DNA of 64,000 nucleotides, taken from the NCBI RefSeq assembly GCF_016616885.1, contig NZ_CP067102.1:1764501-1828500 (forward strand), in the 5' to 3' direction. The notes under the pieces are model-generated. The model was not told the DNA's origin. It did not search any database and saw nothing but the letters and a program-made list of their open reading frames with translations. Both the position numbers and the translations under genes were made by a program. Shown piece after piece: positions 1 to 8,978 of this stretch. The DNA is from Bradyrhizobium diazoefficiens (GTDB lineage Bacteria > Pseudomonadota > Alphaproteobacteria > Rhizobiales > Xanthobacteraceae). Numbering within the stretch: the stretch's first letter is position 1; each line of letters begins with the position of its first letter.

Positions 1-401
1 ACGCTGATCCAGGGTACCAAGCAGGTAGATATCGCCCATTGTCCAAACGAATTGCCAACGGTAATATGGTGACATTCAGTATCACTGTTTTCGGACGCAA
101 GCGTCTGCCGGCCGCGTCTTCGTCAAGGCGACTACCCGACTCCGCCTGTATCCGCTTTGCGGCACTCATGGTGGGCTCAAAGACACCATTCTCGGCACAT
201 CGGCTCACGCCGCAGCCCGGTTTTGAGTGGGCCTGCGTGTCGGGACGTCTGGCAGCTCATCATGCCGAAAAGCAAAATGCGGCATTAATTTTGCAGGATT
301 TTTTCAATTCTAGCCCTATTACGCAGACTTTATGCGTCGGCATCCGGTCACGATCGTGCATCCGCGGATCATAGTTCTGCTTGAGTGAGGGGGACAACAT
401 T
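1..401. other. Upstream region without a convincing gene
   Basis: The first 72 bases read through in frame 1 to a TGA at 70-72 and could be the last 23 codons of a gene that begins before the window, but the peptide is not recognisable. The remaining ~330 bases show no frame with family resemblance. This stretch should contain the promoter of the binding-protein gene that starts at 402; no clear -35/-10 pair was seen. Confidence 0.3.
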
Positions 402-1541
402 ATGACCAATCAAAATTCCGGTGACCAATCCCTTTGCGGGTTGAGCCGACGCTCATTACTCGAGTCAGCGGCGGCCTTGCTAAGCATCCCCTTCGTAGCC
501 AAGAGCACGGTGGCTTGGGCGGAGGAAAAACTCGCCGGTAGCGGCGAAGTCATCTATTTCAGCTATGGTGGCTCTTTCACCGAAGGTATTCGGCGATATG
601 TCTTCGATCCGTTCACGAAGGCCACCGGCATCAAGGTGATCGATGCGACGGGCGACCACCCTGGTCCCCTGATTGAGGCCATGAATAAGGCCGGCCGCAT
701 CGATTGGGATATGACCACTCTTGGCCCGCCTTATCTAGAAATGCATAAAGCCGGGATGTTCGCGCCGATTGATTACGGCATCTGGGATCCGGAGTCGATC
801 GAGGCGTTGCCGCCGAACACTCGCCTCAACAAAGATGCGGTCGTCGGATACTCGTATTCGATGGTGCTCGCTTATGATAAGCGCGCCTTTCCGAAGGGGG
901 GTCCGAAAAATTGGGTGGATTTTTGGGACGTCAAGAGCTTTCCGGGGCCGCGGGGACTCTACGCTGCCGAGGCTAAGTTTAACTACGTGAGTGCACTTGT
1001 TGCCGCCGGTGTCGCATCCAGGGATATCTGGCCGCTCACTGATGATAAGCTCGATCGCGCCTTCGAAAAGCTCAACGAGATCAAACCGCATATTACGAAA
1101 TGGTGGAGTGCCGGCGGAGAAGCGCCTCAACTCCTGATCAACCGAGAATATGCGATAGCCAGCGCGTACGACGGTCGTTTGGTTAGTGCGATCCGCCAAG
1201 GAGCGCCAATCAAATTTGTCTGGGACGGTGCCTATTTGACCAACAGCTACTCAGTGATCCTGAAGGGTGGGCCCAACACAGCGAACGCGCAGAAGCTCCT
1301 AGCCTTCATGAACCGCGCGCAGATTGCGGCCGGGTGGACCCTGGGTACCGGATATCCCGCGCCGAATCCAGATCAGCTCAAGTACCTGCCCGCGGAGTTG
1401 AGACCGCTGCTCTCCGTCAGTCCGGAGAACGCTTCGAAGTGCATCATCGAAGACACCGCTTGGCTTGATGCGAAGCGCGCGGACGGCAAGACCAACATAG
1501 ATCACATTCAGGAGCGTTGGACGACTTGGCGGGCATCATGA
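402..1541 (+). CDS. Periplasmic substrate-binding protein of a PotD-like ABC transporter
   Basis: Predicted 379-residue extracellular solute-binding protein of the spermidine/putrescine (PotD/PotF) superfamily, expected to capture a small ligand in the periplasm and pass it to an ABC permease. A Tat-type signal is visible: the twin arginine in SRRSLLES at residues 15-22, a hydrophobic stretch and a VAWA cleavage region near residue 40. The mature part starts with the family's typical EVIYFSYGGSF strand. The ATG at 402 is preferred over the upstream TTG (381) because GAGGGGGAC sits just ahead of it. No permease or ATPase gene follows, so the transporter is orphaned in this window. Neighbouring catabolic genes suggest it once fed the downstream hydrolases. 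Family is clear; ligand is unknown. Confidence 0.85.
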   Translation: MTNQNSGDQSLCGLSRRSLLESAAALLSIPFVAKSTVAWAEEKLAGSGEVIYFSYGGSFTEGIRRYVFDPFTKATGIKVIDATGDHPGPLIEAMNKAGRIDWDMTTLGPPYLEMHKAGMFAPIDYGIWDPESIEALPPNTRLNKDAVVGYSYSMVLAYDKRAFPKGGPKNWVDFWDVKSFPGPRGLYAAEAKFNYVSALVAAGVASRDIWPLTDDKLDRAFEKLNEIKPHITKWWSAGGEAPQLLINREYAIASAYDGRLVSAIRQGAPIKFVWDGAYLTNSYSVILKGGPNTANAQKLLAFMNRAQIAAGWTLGTGYPAPNPDQLKYLPAELRPLLSVSPENASKCIIEDTAWLDAKRADGKTNIDHIQERWTTWRAS

Positions 1542-1726
1542 GTTCCATTGCAATCAATGGCTCGGTCGAGTGCGCGGGGAGGGGGGCGTCACCGGCGAGG
1601 CCCGTTAACATTAGAGTATTGAACGAAGCCGCTGGCGATATTTGCCTGGAGGTCGTAACGGTCACCTCCTGTTTGAGAGGATCGAGAGTTTTCAGAGCTC
1701 AACCCTTCAGACAGGAGGTGGTCCAG

Positions 1727-1843
1727 ATGAGCCCTCTCCCCCGACGCATGATCGACGACTTGTCGGACCGCAATATGTCGCCGGCGACGCAACGATCATA
1801 TCTCAACGTGGTATCGAAGTTCGGCCGAGCGCGGGCATACTAG
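1727..1843 (+). pseudogene. Tyrosine recombinase (phage-type integrase) N-terminal fragment
   Basis: A strong AGGAGG (1713-1718) precedes an ATG opening a peptide with RRMIDDLSDRNMSPATQRSY at residues 6-25. This matches the SAM-like N-terminal core-binding domain of IS-associated tyrosine recombinases. Only 38 codons remain before a stop; the catalytic domain is absent. Traces of the next motif continue in frame after the stop (VGIDEGE, like LGIEDV). It is the leftover 5' end of a mobile element. The rest of 1542-2070 shows nothing I recognise. Confidence 0.65.
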
Positions 1844-2070
1844 GTCGGTATTGACGAGGGGGAACGTTGACGAAGAGGGATACTGCTAGCATTTCATTTT
1901 GTGGCCTCAGCCGTTGCTCAATACTTGGTCTCGTACGCGGGCGCAGAGCTATGGGCGCACTCTCGTCGATCATCATGTCGTTCTGCGCGGTTGCCAAGGG
2001 CTGTCCAAGATCGGATCAATTGCGAATGTCGGCTGCCGAGGTTGGCTCATGAACTTGGCATTGAGGAAGC

Positions 2071-3465
2071 ATGTCTGATCGTTTCATAGACGAAGTGCGC
2101 GAAGCGCTCGGCAAGGGTTCGGTGTTGACCGGCACCGACATAGACGCGCGCTACTACCATGATTTTGCTGGTAAATCGGTCGCCAAGCCGCGAGCGGTCG
2201 TCCGTCCAAGGACAACGGAACAGATCTCGGCGTTCCTGCAGCTTTGTCATCGTGAAGAAGTGCCGGTGACGACGCAGGGCGGCATGACAGGGTTGGTGCG
2301 AGGCGCGCTGCCGAATGCCAACGAACTTGTGTTGTCTATGGAACGCATGAACGCGGTCGAGGAGGTGGATATCTCGGCAGGCGTAGCCGTTGTGCAGGCC
2401 GGAACTCCACTGCAAAAAATCCAGGAGCGGGTCGAGCAGGAAGGCTACATGTTTCCGCTCGATCTCGGTGCGCGCGGTAGCTGTACCATCGGCGGCAACA
2501 TCTCGACTAATGCCGGCGGCAACCGTGTAATTCGCTACGGCATGACGCGCGAGCTGATCCTCGGCCTCGAAGTCGTGAAAGCCGACGGGACCGTGCTGCA
2601 GGGCTTACGCAAATACATCAAGAACAACGCCGGCATCGACCTGAAGCAGCTTTTCATCGGGAGCGAGGGGATTCTCGGCGTGGTGACCCGCGCCACGTTG
2701 CGCATCTTTCCCGCACCTAAGGAGCGGAAAGTGGCGCTTTGCGCTCTGCCGTCGTTCGAAAAAGTCACCTCCTTCCTGGGCATGGCTCGAAAACACCTCG
2801 ACGGACAACTGACCGCGTTCGAGGTAATGTGGAACGAGTACTACCGCATGGTCGTCGAGCGAGTGAAGGGTGTGATCGGGCCGCTGCCTACCAACCATCC
2901 CTTCTACGTGTTGATCGAGGCTTGCGGTGATGACCCCGACCGTGTCCATGCCGATCTCGAGAAGCTGCTCGAGCTCGCAATGGCCGAGAACATGATCCTT
3001 GACGCCACGCTCTCGACCTCGAATTCATCCGCAGCAGCGATGTGGCGCATCCGCGATTCCACATCGGAACTTGACCGTAGCTTCCCTTACGCCGCACGTA
3101 TCGGCTTCGACATCAGTCTCGCCATCGATCGGACAGAGGAATATGTAAAAGTGATCGGATCGCGCATCAAGGCGGTCGACGCCGGCGCGTTCGTGATCGT
3201 CTTCGGTCATGTCGGTGATGGCAACCTGCATGTGGTGCTTCATCATGAGCACACGCCTGACAGGCGGGAGGAATTCGAGAACCTTGTCTATCAGATCACC
3301 GGCGAATTTGACGGGTCGATCTCGGCCGAACACGGCATCGGCATTCTGAAGCGTCCTTACCTGAGGATGAGTCGGACGCAGGAGGAAATTGAAACGATGC
3401 GTACGCTCAAGCGCGCGCTCGATCCGAAAAACATCCTAAATCCGGGACGAATCTTCACAATGTGA
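2071..3465 (+). CDS. FAD-binding oxidase, GlcD / D-2-hydroxyacid dehydrogenase family
   Basis: A 464-residue flavoprotein of the GlcD/D-lactate/D-2-hydroxyglutarate dehydrogenase family, which oxidises a D-2-hydroxy acid to the 2-oxo acid. The N-terminal FAD_binding_4 domain carries GGMTGLVRGA (about residues 70-80) and GGNISTNAGGNRVIRYGM (about 140-158), which line the FAD. The C-terminal domain has GHVGDGNLH and SAEHGIGILKRPYL, the metal/substrate motifs of this family. Full length. Start ATG follows GAGGAAG. It is not overlapped with the next gene (760 bp gap) and is probably its own transcription unit. The exact substrate cannot be told from sequence; a lactate, glycolate or hydroxyglutarate-type acid is likely. 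Confidence 0.88.
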   Translation: MSDRFIDEVREALGKGSVLTGTDIDARYYHDFAGKSVAKPRAVVRPRTTEQISAFLQLCHREEVPVTTQGGMTGLVRGALPNANELVLSMERMNAVEEVDISAGVAVVQAGTPLQKIQERVEQEGYMFPLDLGARGSCTIGGNISTNAGGNRVIRYGMTRELILGLEVVKADGTVLQGLRKYIKNNAGIDLKQLFIGSEGILGVVTRATLRIFPAPKERKVALCALPSFEKVTSFLGMARKHLDGQLTAFEVMWNEYYRMVVERVKGVIGPLPTNHPFYVLIEACGDDPDRVHADLEKLLELAMAENMILDATLSTSNSSAAAMWRIRDSTSELDRSFPYAARIGFDISLAIDRTEEYVKVIGSRIKAVDAGAFVIVFGHVGDGNLHVVLHHEHTPDRREEFENLVYQITGEFDGSISAEHGIGILKRPYLRMSRTQEEIETMRTLKRALDPKNILNPGRIFTM

Positions 3466-4231
3466 GATGGCGGTCCACATTGGGGGGTGCATCCACATTG
3501 CTTCTTTCGAGGCCTGCTCTGAGTTCACTCACGTTACGGCCGCTGGATCGCTCAGCCGTCCAATTGATGAGGCTCCGATCCGTCAGTTGTCCTCCGAGCC
3601 GCTCGTCAGCTATCAAATCAATCGACAACTCTCTGGGAGAAATCTTTCTCCACTGTTGATACGCCCCCTTCGGGGCGCGCCCCAAAATCCCGCATAACTC
3701 AGCTCCGGCTCTATCAAGGTACCTCAGTTGCATTGCTCATTCGAGCATTGAGTAACCCGACTATAAGCCGAAGTTGATGATCTTGCTAGCAATGTCGGGA
3801 GCTTCGTCGCCCGATTTAAGAATCTCGTGGAACACCTCGATCCTCCATCTCAATGCATACCATTCATGCGGCCTTGCTCCTCCGTCGACCGGGACAAGAT
3901 TGCTCTACACCAATGTGCAGAGCATGTTCTGGAGAGAGTCTTTTCCCGACTAACAACCTTTATCCAATGCAGATTTCCTGCAATGCGCCCTGGGAAATTG
4001 CCGCCTTCGCGCATAATGTTTCCCGTACCTTATTGTGGATGCGCCAACTGAAAAGCTGCGTCGCGCCCGCGTGCGCCTTCTTCGAGATGGGGGGCCCTCC
4101 AGGTGCAGGGCGTCGCGAGCGCCATCACTGCGTTCAACATCTGAGAAGGTTGCGCATGCAGCTAATGTGAGAGCTCGAAAGAGACTCTCCTAAAGATCGT
4201 CCGCAGTGCTTGCAGGCTCAAGGGAGATATG
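3466..4231. other. Intergenic stretch with IS debris
   Basis: About 770 bases without an intact gene. It contains an IS4-type transposase scrap on the minus strand (3761-3889, listed separately). A G/C hairpin at 3662-3677 lacks a T-run and is not a convincing terminator. Nothing else was recognised. Confidence 0.5.
3761..3889 (-). pseudogene. IS4-family (Tn5-like) transposase fragment
   Basis: Read on the minus strand this segment gives EWYALRWRIEVFHEILKSG followed by a short unrelated tail and a stop. The Y..RW.IE.FH..LKSG signature is the conserved block around the catalytic Glu of IS4/IS50-type transposases. Only about 40 codons survive, with no start and no ends of the element, so it is a relic. 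Confidence 0.6.
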
Positions 4232-5392
4232 ATGACTACATCCGAGCCAATTCCGTTCACTGGCATTCCGTTCCCGAAGTGGGAATACCAGCTCCGGCAC
4301 GAGAAGGTATTCAAGGCCATGGAGCGCTTCGAAATCGATGCGCTGCTTGTCACCGCCTTTCACCATCAGCGGTACCTTACCGGCTATAACGGATATGGTG
4401 GGTATTTTAGGCCGTTCCCGGTCGTCTTTGTGCCAGGCAGATCGCCCGTGTATGTGATCCGCGAGTACGAGTTGACTGGTGTTCGCGCGTACAGCTGCAT
4501 TGACACGTTCGTGACTTACACGCACCTGCCCGACTGGCCCAAGGCCATCGGTGGGGTCCTGAAGAGTTATGGCGTCCATGACAAAAGGGTCGGGCTGCAG
4601 CTCGGATGCTGGAATCTTGCGCCTAAAGATGTAACCGAGCTGCAGGCGGAGCTGCCGAACATGAAGTTGGTCGATGCGACCCACCTGATCCCGCAGCTCG
4701 CGGCCGTGAAGACTGATCTCGAGCTCAAGGTGATGCGCGAGGCCATGGCCATGACGGATATTGCGGTGCGTACCTTCCAGAATTCGCTGCGCGCCGGCCT
4801 CAGCGAGGAGGAATTGAGCGACACCATGACGAGGGAAGTCGCGAAAGTCGGTGGCGAACTCTGGACAACATCAACAAACATCGCGTTTGGTGAGCGCACG
4901 AAGATTCCACACGGCGTGGCAACATCTCACCAGATTAAGAACAATGAGCCTGCCATGATCGAGGTCGGCGGAGCGAAGCACGGGTACGCGGCCGGGATCG
5001 TCCGCTCTGCCGTCCTGGGAAGGCATCCCGAAGCGGAGTTCGTGCATGCTCTGGCCGTGGACGCCCTCGAAGAGGCCTTCGGCGCGATCAAGGCGGGTGT
5101 TACCGCGGCTTCGGTGGATGCTGCAGCGCGCAAGGTGGTTAGGAAATCAGCCCTTCCACGGGCGTTCCGCCACCGCACTGGCTACCACACGGGAATCCAT
5201 TGGGGTGGTCGGGCCAACCTGAGTCTCGAACCCGAATCGAAGGACATCCTAGAGGCTGGTATGACATTCCACATGCCCGTTATCCTGTTCGGGGAAAGCG
5301 ACATCATGATTGGGTGCAGCGAGCATGTGCTCGTCACCGATAAGGGCGCGGAGCTCCTAAGCAGCACGCCGCATACTCTCCATAGCGCTTGA
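4232..5392 (+). CDS. M24-fold hydrolase, creatinase / ectoine-hydrolase-like
   Basis: 386-residue protein with a creatinase N-terminal domain (about residues 1-150) and an M24 pita-bread C-terminal domain (about 165-375). Classic M24 aminopeptidases use five metal ligands (D, D, H, E, E). Here the first Asp is Glu244 and the second is Gly255 in MIEVGG...GYAAGIVRS, and the first Glu motif reads FHMPVIL; the last Glu (SEHVLVTD) and a His (GYHTGIHW) remain. This resembles creatinase and ectoine hydrolase (DoeA) type members, which are not classical dinuclear peptidases, so C-N hydrolysis of a small amide or guanidino compound is more likely than peptide cleavage. The second of two adjacent ATGs is used because AGGGAG (4221-4226) is then better spaced. 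It is 10 bp from the amidohydrolase gene and probably cotranscribed with it. Confidence 0.8.
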   Translation: MTTSEPIPFTGIPFPKWEYQLRHEKVFKAMERFEIDALLVTAFHHQRYLTGYNGYGGYFRPFPVVFVPGRSPVYVIREYELTGVRAYSCIDTFVTYTHLPDWPKAIGGVLKSYGVHDKRVGLQLGCWNLAPKDVTELQAELPNMKLVDATHLIPQLAAVKTDLELKVMREAMAMTDIAVRTFQNSLRAGLSEEELSDTMTREVAKVGGELWTTSTNIAFGERTKIPHGVATSHQIKNNEPAMIEVGGAKHGYAAGIVRSAVLGRHPEAEFVHALAVDALEEAFGAIKAGVTAASVDAAARKVVRKSALPRAFRHRTGYHTGIHWGGRANLSLEPESKDILEAGMTFHMPVILFGESDIMIGCSEHVLVTDKGAELLSSTPHTLHSA

Positions 5393-5402
5393 CCCTGAAC
5401 CG

Positions 5403-6449
5403 ATGAACGGCCGTAACGACGAATCTATTCTCGAGCCCACGCGGCCGATTATCGATCCGCACCACCACCTGTGGGATCTAAGTCGCCGCGTGGCAGCATC
5501 GGCCGCACCAAGGGATCCCTTCGACGATGTTCGAGTGCACACGCCGCGATACCTGCTCGACGAGTTGCTCGCTGATCTGAATAGCGGTCACAATATTCGC
5601 GCTACGGTCCATCTCGAATGCGATTCGATGTATCGCGCCAGTGGAGCTAACGAAATGGCGCCTGTCGGCGAAACCGAGTTCGTCAATGGAATCGCGGCAA
5701 TGGGTGCCAGCGGTACATATGGCGACGGACGGCCGTGCGCTGGGATCGTAGGCTATGCCGACCTCACCCTTGGATCGCGCGTTATGGCAGTGCTCGAAGC
5801 TCACACCATGGCTGGCGGCGGACGGTTTCGCGGGATTCGTCAAAGCGCGGCTTATGATGCCGATCCGAATGTTGTGGCACCTTCTCCACGTCGTCGACCT
5901 GGCCTGCTACGGGACGCTGGATTCCGTGAGGGCTTTCGCTGCCTTGCTCGGTTTGGTCTTTCATTTGATGCTTGGTTGCTCGAGCCGCAGCTTCCGGACC
6001 TGATCGATCTCGCGCGCGCCTTCCCGGACACGCCGATCTGCCTCGACCATGTCGGCGCACCGCTGGGAACTGGGGTGTACGCCGGTAAACGCGCGGACCG
6101 TTTCCACATCTGGCGCGCCAATATCGAGTTACTCGCACAATGTGAGAACGTCTATGTGAAGTTGGGCGGCCTGGGGATGCACTATGCCGCGTTTCCTTCG
6201 TACATGGCCGAGCCGCCCGCGTCTTCTGCGCAGCTAGCCGACGAATGGCGACCTTTCATCGACGCATGCATTGAGGCGTTCTCGCCCTCTCGTGCAATGT
6301 TCGAGAGCAATTTTCCGGTCGACGCTTTGACCTGTAACTACGCAAAGTTGTGGAACGCTTTTAAGCTATTGGCCAGACCCTACTCGGAAGACGAAAAGCA
6401 TGAACTCTTCTTCGCCACCGCCGCACGCTTCTACCGGCTGCAGGTCTAA
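5403..6449 (+). CDS. Amidohydrolase family (TIM-barrel) metal-dependent hydrolase
   Basis: 348 residues of the amidohydrolase_2 superfamily (relatives include 2-pyrone-4,6-dicarboxylate lactonase and other metal-dependent lactonases/decarboxylases). The N-terminal strand carries the metal-binding HxH in IDPHHHLWD (about residues 18-26), ICLDHVG lies in mid-protein, and the family's terminal motif MFESNFPVD is near residue 300. Start ATG is 10 bp after the M24 gene's stop, so the two hydrolases probably form one operon and act on the same route, for example ring or lactone opening after C-N hydrolysis (inference). The substrate is unknown. Confidence 0.85.
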   Translation: MNGRNDESILEPTRPIIDPHHHLWDLSRRVAASAAPRDPFDDVRVHTPRYLLDELLADLNSGHNIRATVHLECDSMYRASGANEMAPVGETEFVNGIAAMGASGTYGDGRPCAGIVGYADLTLGSRVMAVLEAHTMAGGGRFRGIRQSAAYDADPNVVAPSPRRRPGLLRDAGFREGFRCLARFGLSFDAWLLEPQLPDLIDLARAFPDTPICLDHVGAPLGTGVYAGKRADRFHIWRANIELLAQCENVYVKLGGLGMHYAAFPSYMAEPPASSAQLADEWRPFIDACIEAFSPSRAMFESNFPVDALTCNYAKLWNAFKLLARPYSEDEKHELFFATAARFYRLQV

Positions 6450-6586
6450 GCCAGTCTTCGTCAAATAAAGGGGGAGGGGATCTCGAATACTTTGTACCGG
6501 CCTTGCCCAGCCGGGCTGTTAAAGCGCCTTCCCTTGGCGCAAGCCATTGAGGTGCAGCAGAGGGGATATGACGGAAAGGAACATTG

Positions 6587-7723
6587 ATGGGCGTGCTTGA
6601 TGGATTGAAGGTGGTCGAAATGGCCTCCTTGGGCCCAGCGCCGGTATGCGGCTCGATGCTCGCTGATCTCGGCGCGGACGTGGTCATGGTCGAGCGACCC
6701 GCCACGGATGTAGGTCAACCGAGGCCTTCCGAGATCTATAACCGAGGCAAACGCTCGATAGTGCTGGATTTGAAGAAGCCAGGGGCGGTAAATGCCGTCT
6801 TGAAGCTTGTCGAGCGGGCCGACGCACTCATTGAAGGCATGCGTCCAGGCGTCATGGAACGGCTCGGGCTCGGTCCCGACGTTTGCCTTGCGCGACGGCC
6901 ATCACTCGTTTATGGGCGCATGACCGGCTGGGGCCAGCACGGTCCGCTTGCGCTCACTGCCGGACACGATGGCAATTACATCGGTATCTCAGGGGCCCTG
7001 TGGCTGTCCATCGCGCGGGGTCAGCGTCCCGAACCACCACTGAGTTTGCTCGGAGATGTCGCAGGAGGTTCGCTCTATCTCGCAATCGGCGTCCTCGCCG
7101 GCGTCATGCACGCACGCAAAGGCGGACGCGGCCAAGTGGTCGACGCCGCGATGGTGGACGGCTCTGCTCACTTGCTCAACCAACTCTTGTCCACGATTGC
7201 GCAAGGGGGCGGAAACTTTTGTAGCGGGAAGCCTGCGTCCGACGAGAGGCATTTTGCCCGCTCTTATCGTTGCGCCGACGGCAATTGGATCAATCTTGCC
7301 GCCATGGAGCCGAAGTTCTATTCGGAACTCATTGCGCTGCTTGGCCTAGACCAAGATGAACAGGCCGCACGTGGGCTGGACGATCCCGAGTTGTGGCCAA
7401 TTCTCTCCCAAAGGTTCACCCAGCTTTTCGCCAGCAAGTCGCGTGACGAATGGAGCGAGTCGCTGGAAGGAACCGATGCGTGTTTTGCGCCGGTTCTGAG
7501 CCCTCCGAACGCAGCTGTGCATCCGCATAACGTTGCCCGCGGCCTCTACACGCAGCTCGACGGCATCTTACAAGTCGTGGCGGCGCCGCGCTTTCTGTCC
7601 ACGCCGTCAGCCGCACCAAGCGGGGTGCCTGCACGTGGAGCACACACGGAAGACTTGCTTTACGAATTGAGGCTTGGCCCGCGGGAGATCGATGATTTGA
7701 GGCAGTCGGGCGCGTTAGGGTGA
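6587..7723 (+). CDS. CaiB/BaiF class III CoA-transferase / alpha-methylacyl-CoA racemase-like protein 1
   Basis: 378 residues of the CaiB/BaiF (CoA_transf_3) family. The three catalytic residues known from mycobacterial alpha-methylacyl-CoA racemase are all present: His127 in GHDGNY, Asp157 in LLGDVAGGS and the Glu of MEPKFY. The N-terminal LADLGADVVMVERP Rossmann strand and RSYRCADGNW are also typical. ATG 6587 is chosen over TTG 6584 because AAAGGA (6575-6580) fits it. The gene is followed after 53 bp by a close paralogue of nearly identical length. Racemase-type chemistry is more likely than CoA transfer because of the GHD...GD...EP triad. Confidence 0.85.
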   Translation: MGVLDGLKVVEMASLGPAPVCGSMLADLGADVVMVERPATDVGQPRPSEIYNRGKRSIVLDLKKPGAVNAVLKLVERADALIEGMRPGVMERLGLGPDVCLARRPSLVYGRMTGWGQHGPLALTAGHDGNYIGISGALWLSIARGQRPEPPLSLLGDVAGGSLYLAIGVLAGVMHARKGGRGQVVDAAMVDGSAHLLNQLLSTIAQGGGNFCSGKPASDERHFARSYRCADGNWINLAAMEPKFYSELIALLGLDQDEQAARGLDDPELWPILSQRFTQLFASKSRDEWSESLEGTDACFAPVLSPPNAAVHPHNVARGLYTQLDGILQVVAAPRFLSTPSAAPSGVPARGAHTEDLLYELRLGPREIDDLRQSGALG

Positions 7724-7776
7724 GTCGCTAGCCGAAGCGCTATTTGCCAAATCATCGAGACGGAGAGGTTCAATCG

Positions 7777-8916
7777 ATGGGTGTATTGGATGGAATCAAG
7801 GTGGTAGAGATCGCGTCTGCGAGGCCCAGCACGTTCTGCGGCATGTTTCTCGCGGACCTCGGTGCGGAGGTGACCACCATCGAGCGCCCGGCCGCCGATG
7901 CCGGTCAACCGAGGCCGTGGGAAATTTGCAACCGCGGCAAACGCTCGATGATCCTGAATCTGAAGCAGCCAGAGGCGGTCGACGCTGTACTGAAGCTTAT
8001 CGAAGGAGCCGACGCCCTCATCGAAGGCATGCGACCTGGCGTGATGGAGCGGCTCGGACTCGGGCCAGATGTTTGCCTCGCACGCCGACCGTGCCTGGTC
8101 TACGGTCGCTTGACGGGATGGGGACAATCAGGACCTCTTTCGCACGCCGCAGGCTACGACAGCACCTTTGCGGCTGTTTCTGGCGCGACCTGGGTTTCGA
8201 CTCAGGCCGGCGAACGGCCCGAGCCTCCGCTGGGCTTGCTTGCAGGTGTAGGCGGCGGAGCGCTCTACCTCACGTTCGGCCTCCTCGCGGCCCTCTTTCG
8301 TGCGCGCGTGGACGGCCACGGACAAGTAGTGGATGCGGCAATGGTTGATGGGGCCGCGAACATGCTCAATCTGATGCTCTCGCTGATTATTCCGTATCGC
8401 GGCGGCAGCTTCGAGCTCGCTAGGCCAAACAGCTACGGAAAATTCTACGCTCGTTCGTATCGGTGCGCAGACGGGGAGTGGATCCGTCTCGAAGCCGATG
8501 AGCCGCACTTTTACGCCGAACTTATCAAATGTCTCGGTTTGGACGAGGATGAGCGATTTGTCAGGGCGCAGCAGCATCCCGAGGCATGGCAGGCACTCTC
8601 GGCGGAATTGGATTCGCTGTTCGCGACCAAGACGCGCAACGAATGGTGCGAATTGTTCAAGGGTACCGATGCTTGTTTCGCAGCCATCCTGAGTCCACCT
8701 GAGGCGGCCGTGCACCCGCACAACGCTGAACGAGGTATCTATACGACTGTCGACGGGGTCCTGCAGGCGGTCGCGGCACCGCGGTTTTCCGCGATACCGT
8801 TGTCCGGACCCGCGCGCGTGCCGGCGCGCGGAACTCATACGAATAGTGTGCTTTCCGAACTCGGTTTTACCAGTCAGCAGCTCGAGGAGCTCACCAAGTC
8901 CGGCGCGCTCGGGTAA
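7777..8916 (+). CDS. CaiB/BaiF family protein 2, tandem paralogue lacking two catalytic residues
   Basis: 379 residues, colinear with the preceding gene over its whole length (shared DALIEGMRPGVMERLGLGPD), so this is a tandem duplication. The catalytic His is Tyr127 (AAGYDSTF) and the catalytic Asp is Gly157 (LLAGVGGGA); only the Glu in DEPHFY is kept. It also lacks the Asp used by formyl-CoA-type transferases, which lies in the same segment. The frame is fully open with a good Shine-Dalgarno (GGAGAGG, 7762-7768), so it has not decayed. It may be a non-catalytic partner forming the interlocked dimer with copy 1, or have changed chemistry (inference). Confidence 0.82.
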   Translation: MGVLDGIKVVEIASARPSTFCGMFLADLGAEVTTIERPAADAGQPRPWEICNRGKRSMILNLKQPEAVDAVLKLIEGADALIEGMRPGVMERLGLGPDVCLARRPCLVYGRLTGWGQSGPLSHAAGYDSTFAAVSGATWVSTQAGERPEPPLGLLAGVGGGALYLTFGLLAALFRARVDGHGQVVDAAMVDGAANMLNLMLSLIIPYRGGSFELARPNSYGKFYARSYRCADGEWIRLEADEPHFYAELIKCLGLDEDERFVRAQQHPEAWQALSAELDSLFATKTRNEWCELFKGTDACFAAILSPPEAAVHPHNAERGIYTTVDGVLQAVAAPRFSAIPLSGPARVPARGTHTNSVLSELGFTSQQLEELTKSGALG

Positions 8917-8978
8917 CCGAATGGAACGGTCCGGAATGGGCGCTCTCCGCGTCACGGGAGCTTCGGATCGCTCGAGAT

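Noticed and set aside
39..374. 111-codon open frame at the left edge
   Set aside because: No recognisable motif, no ribosome-binding site, and it lies in the expected promoter region of the binding-protein gene.
3662..3677. G/C hairpin CGCCCC-CTTC-GGGGCG as a terminator
   Set aside because: No T-run follows and it is 200 bp after the nearest stop codon.
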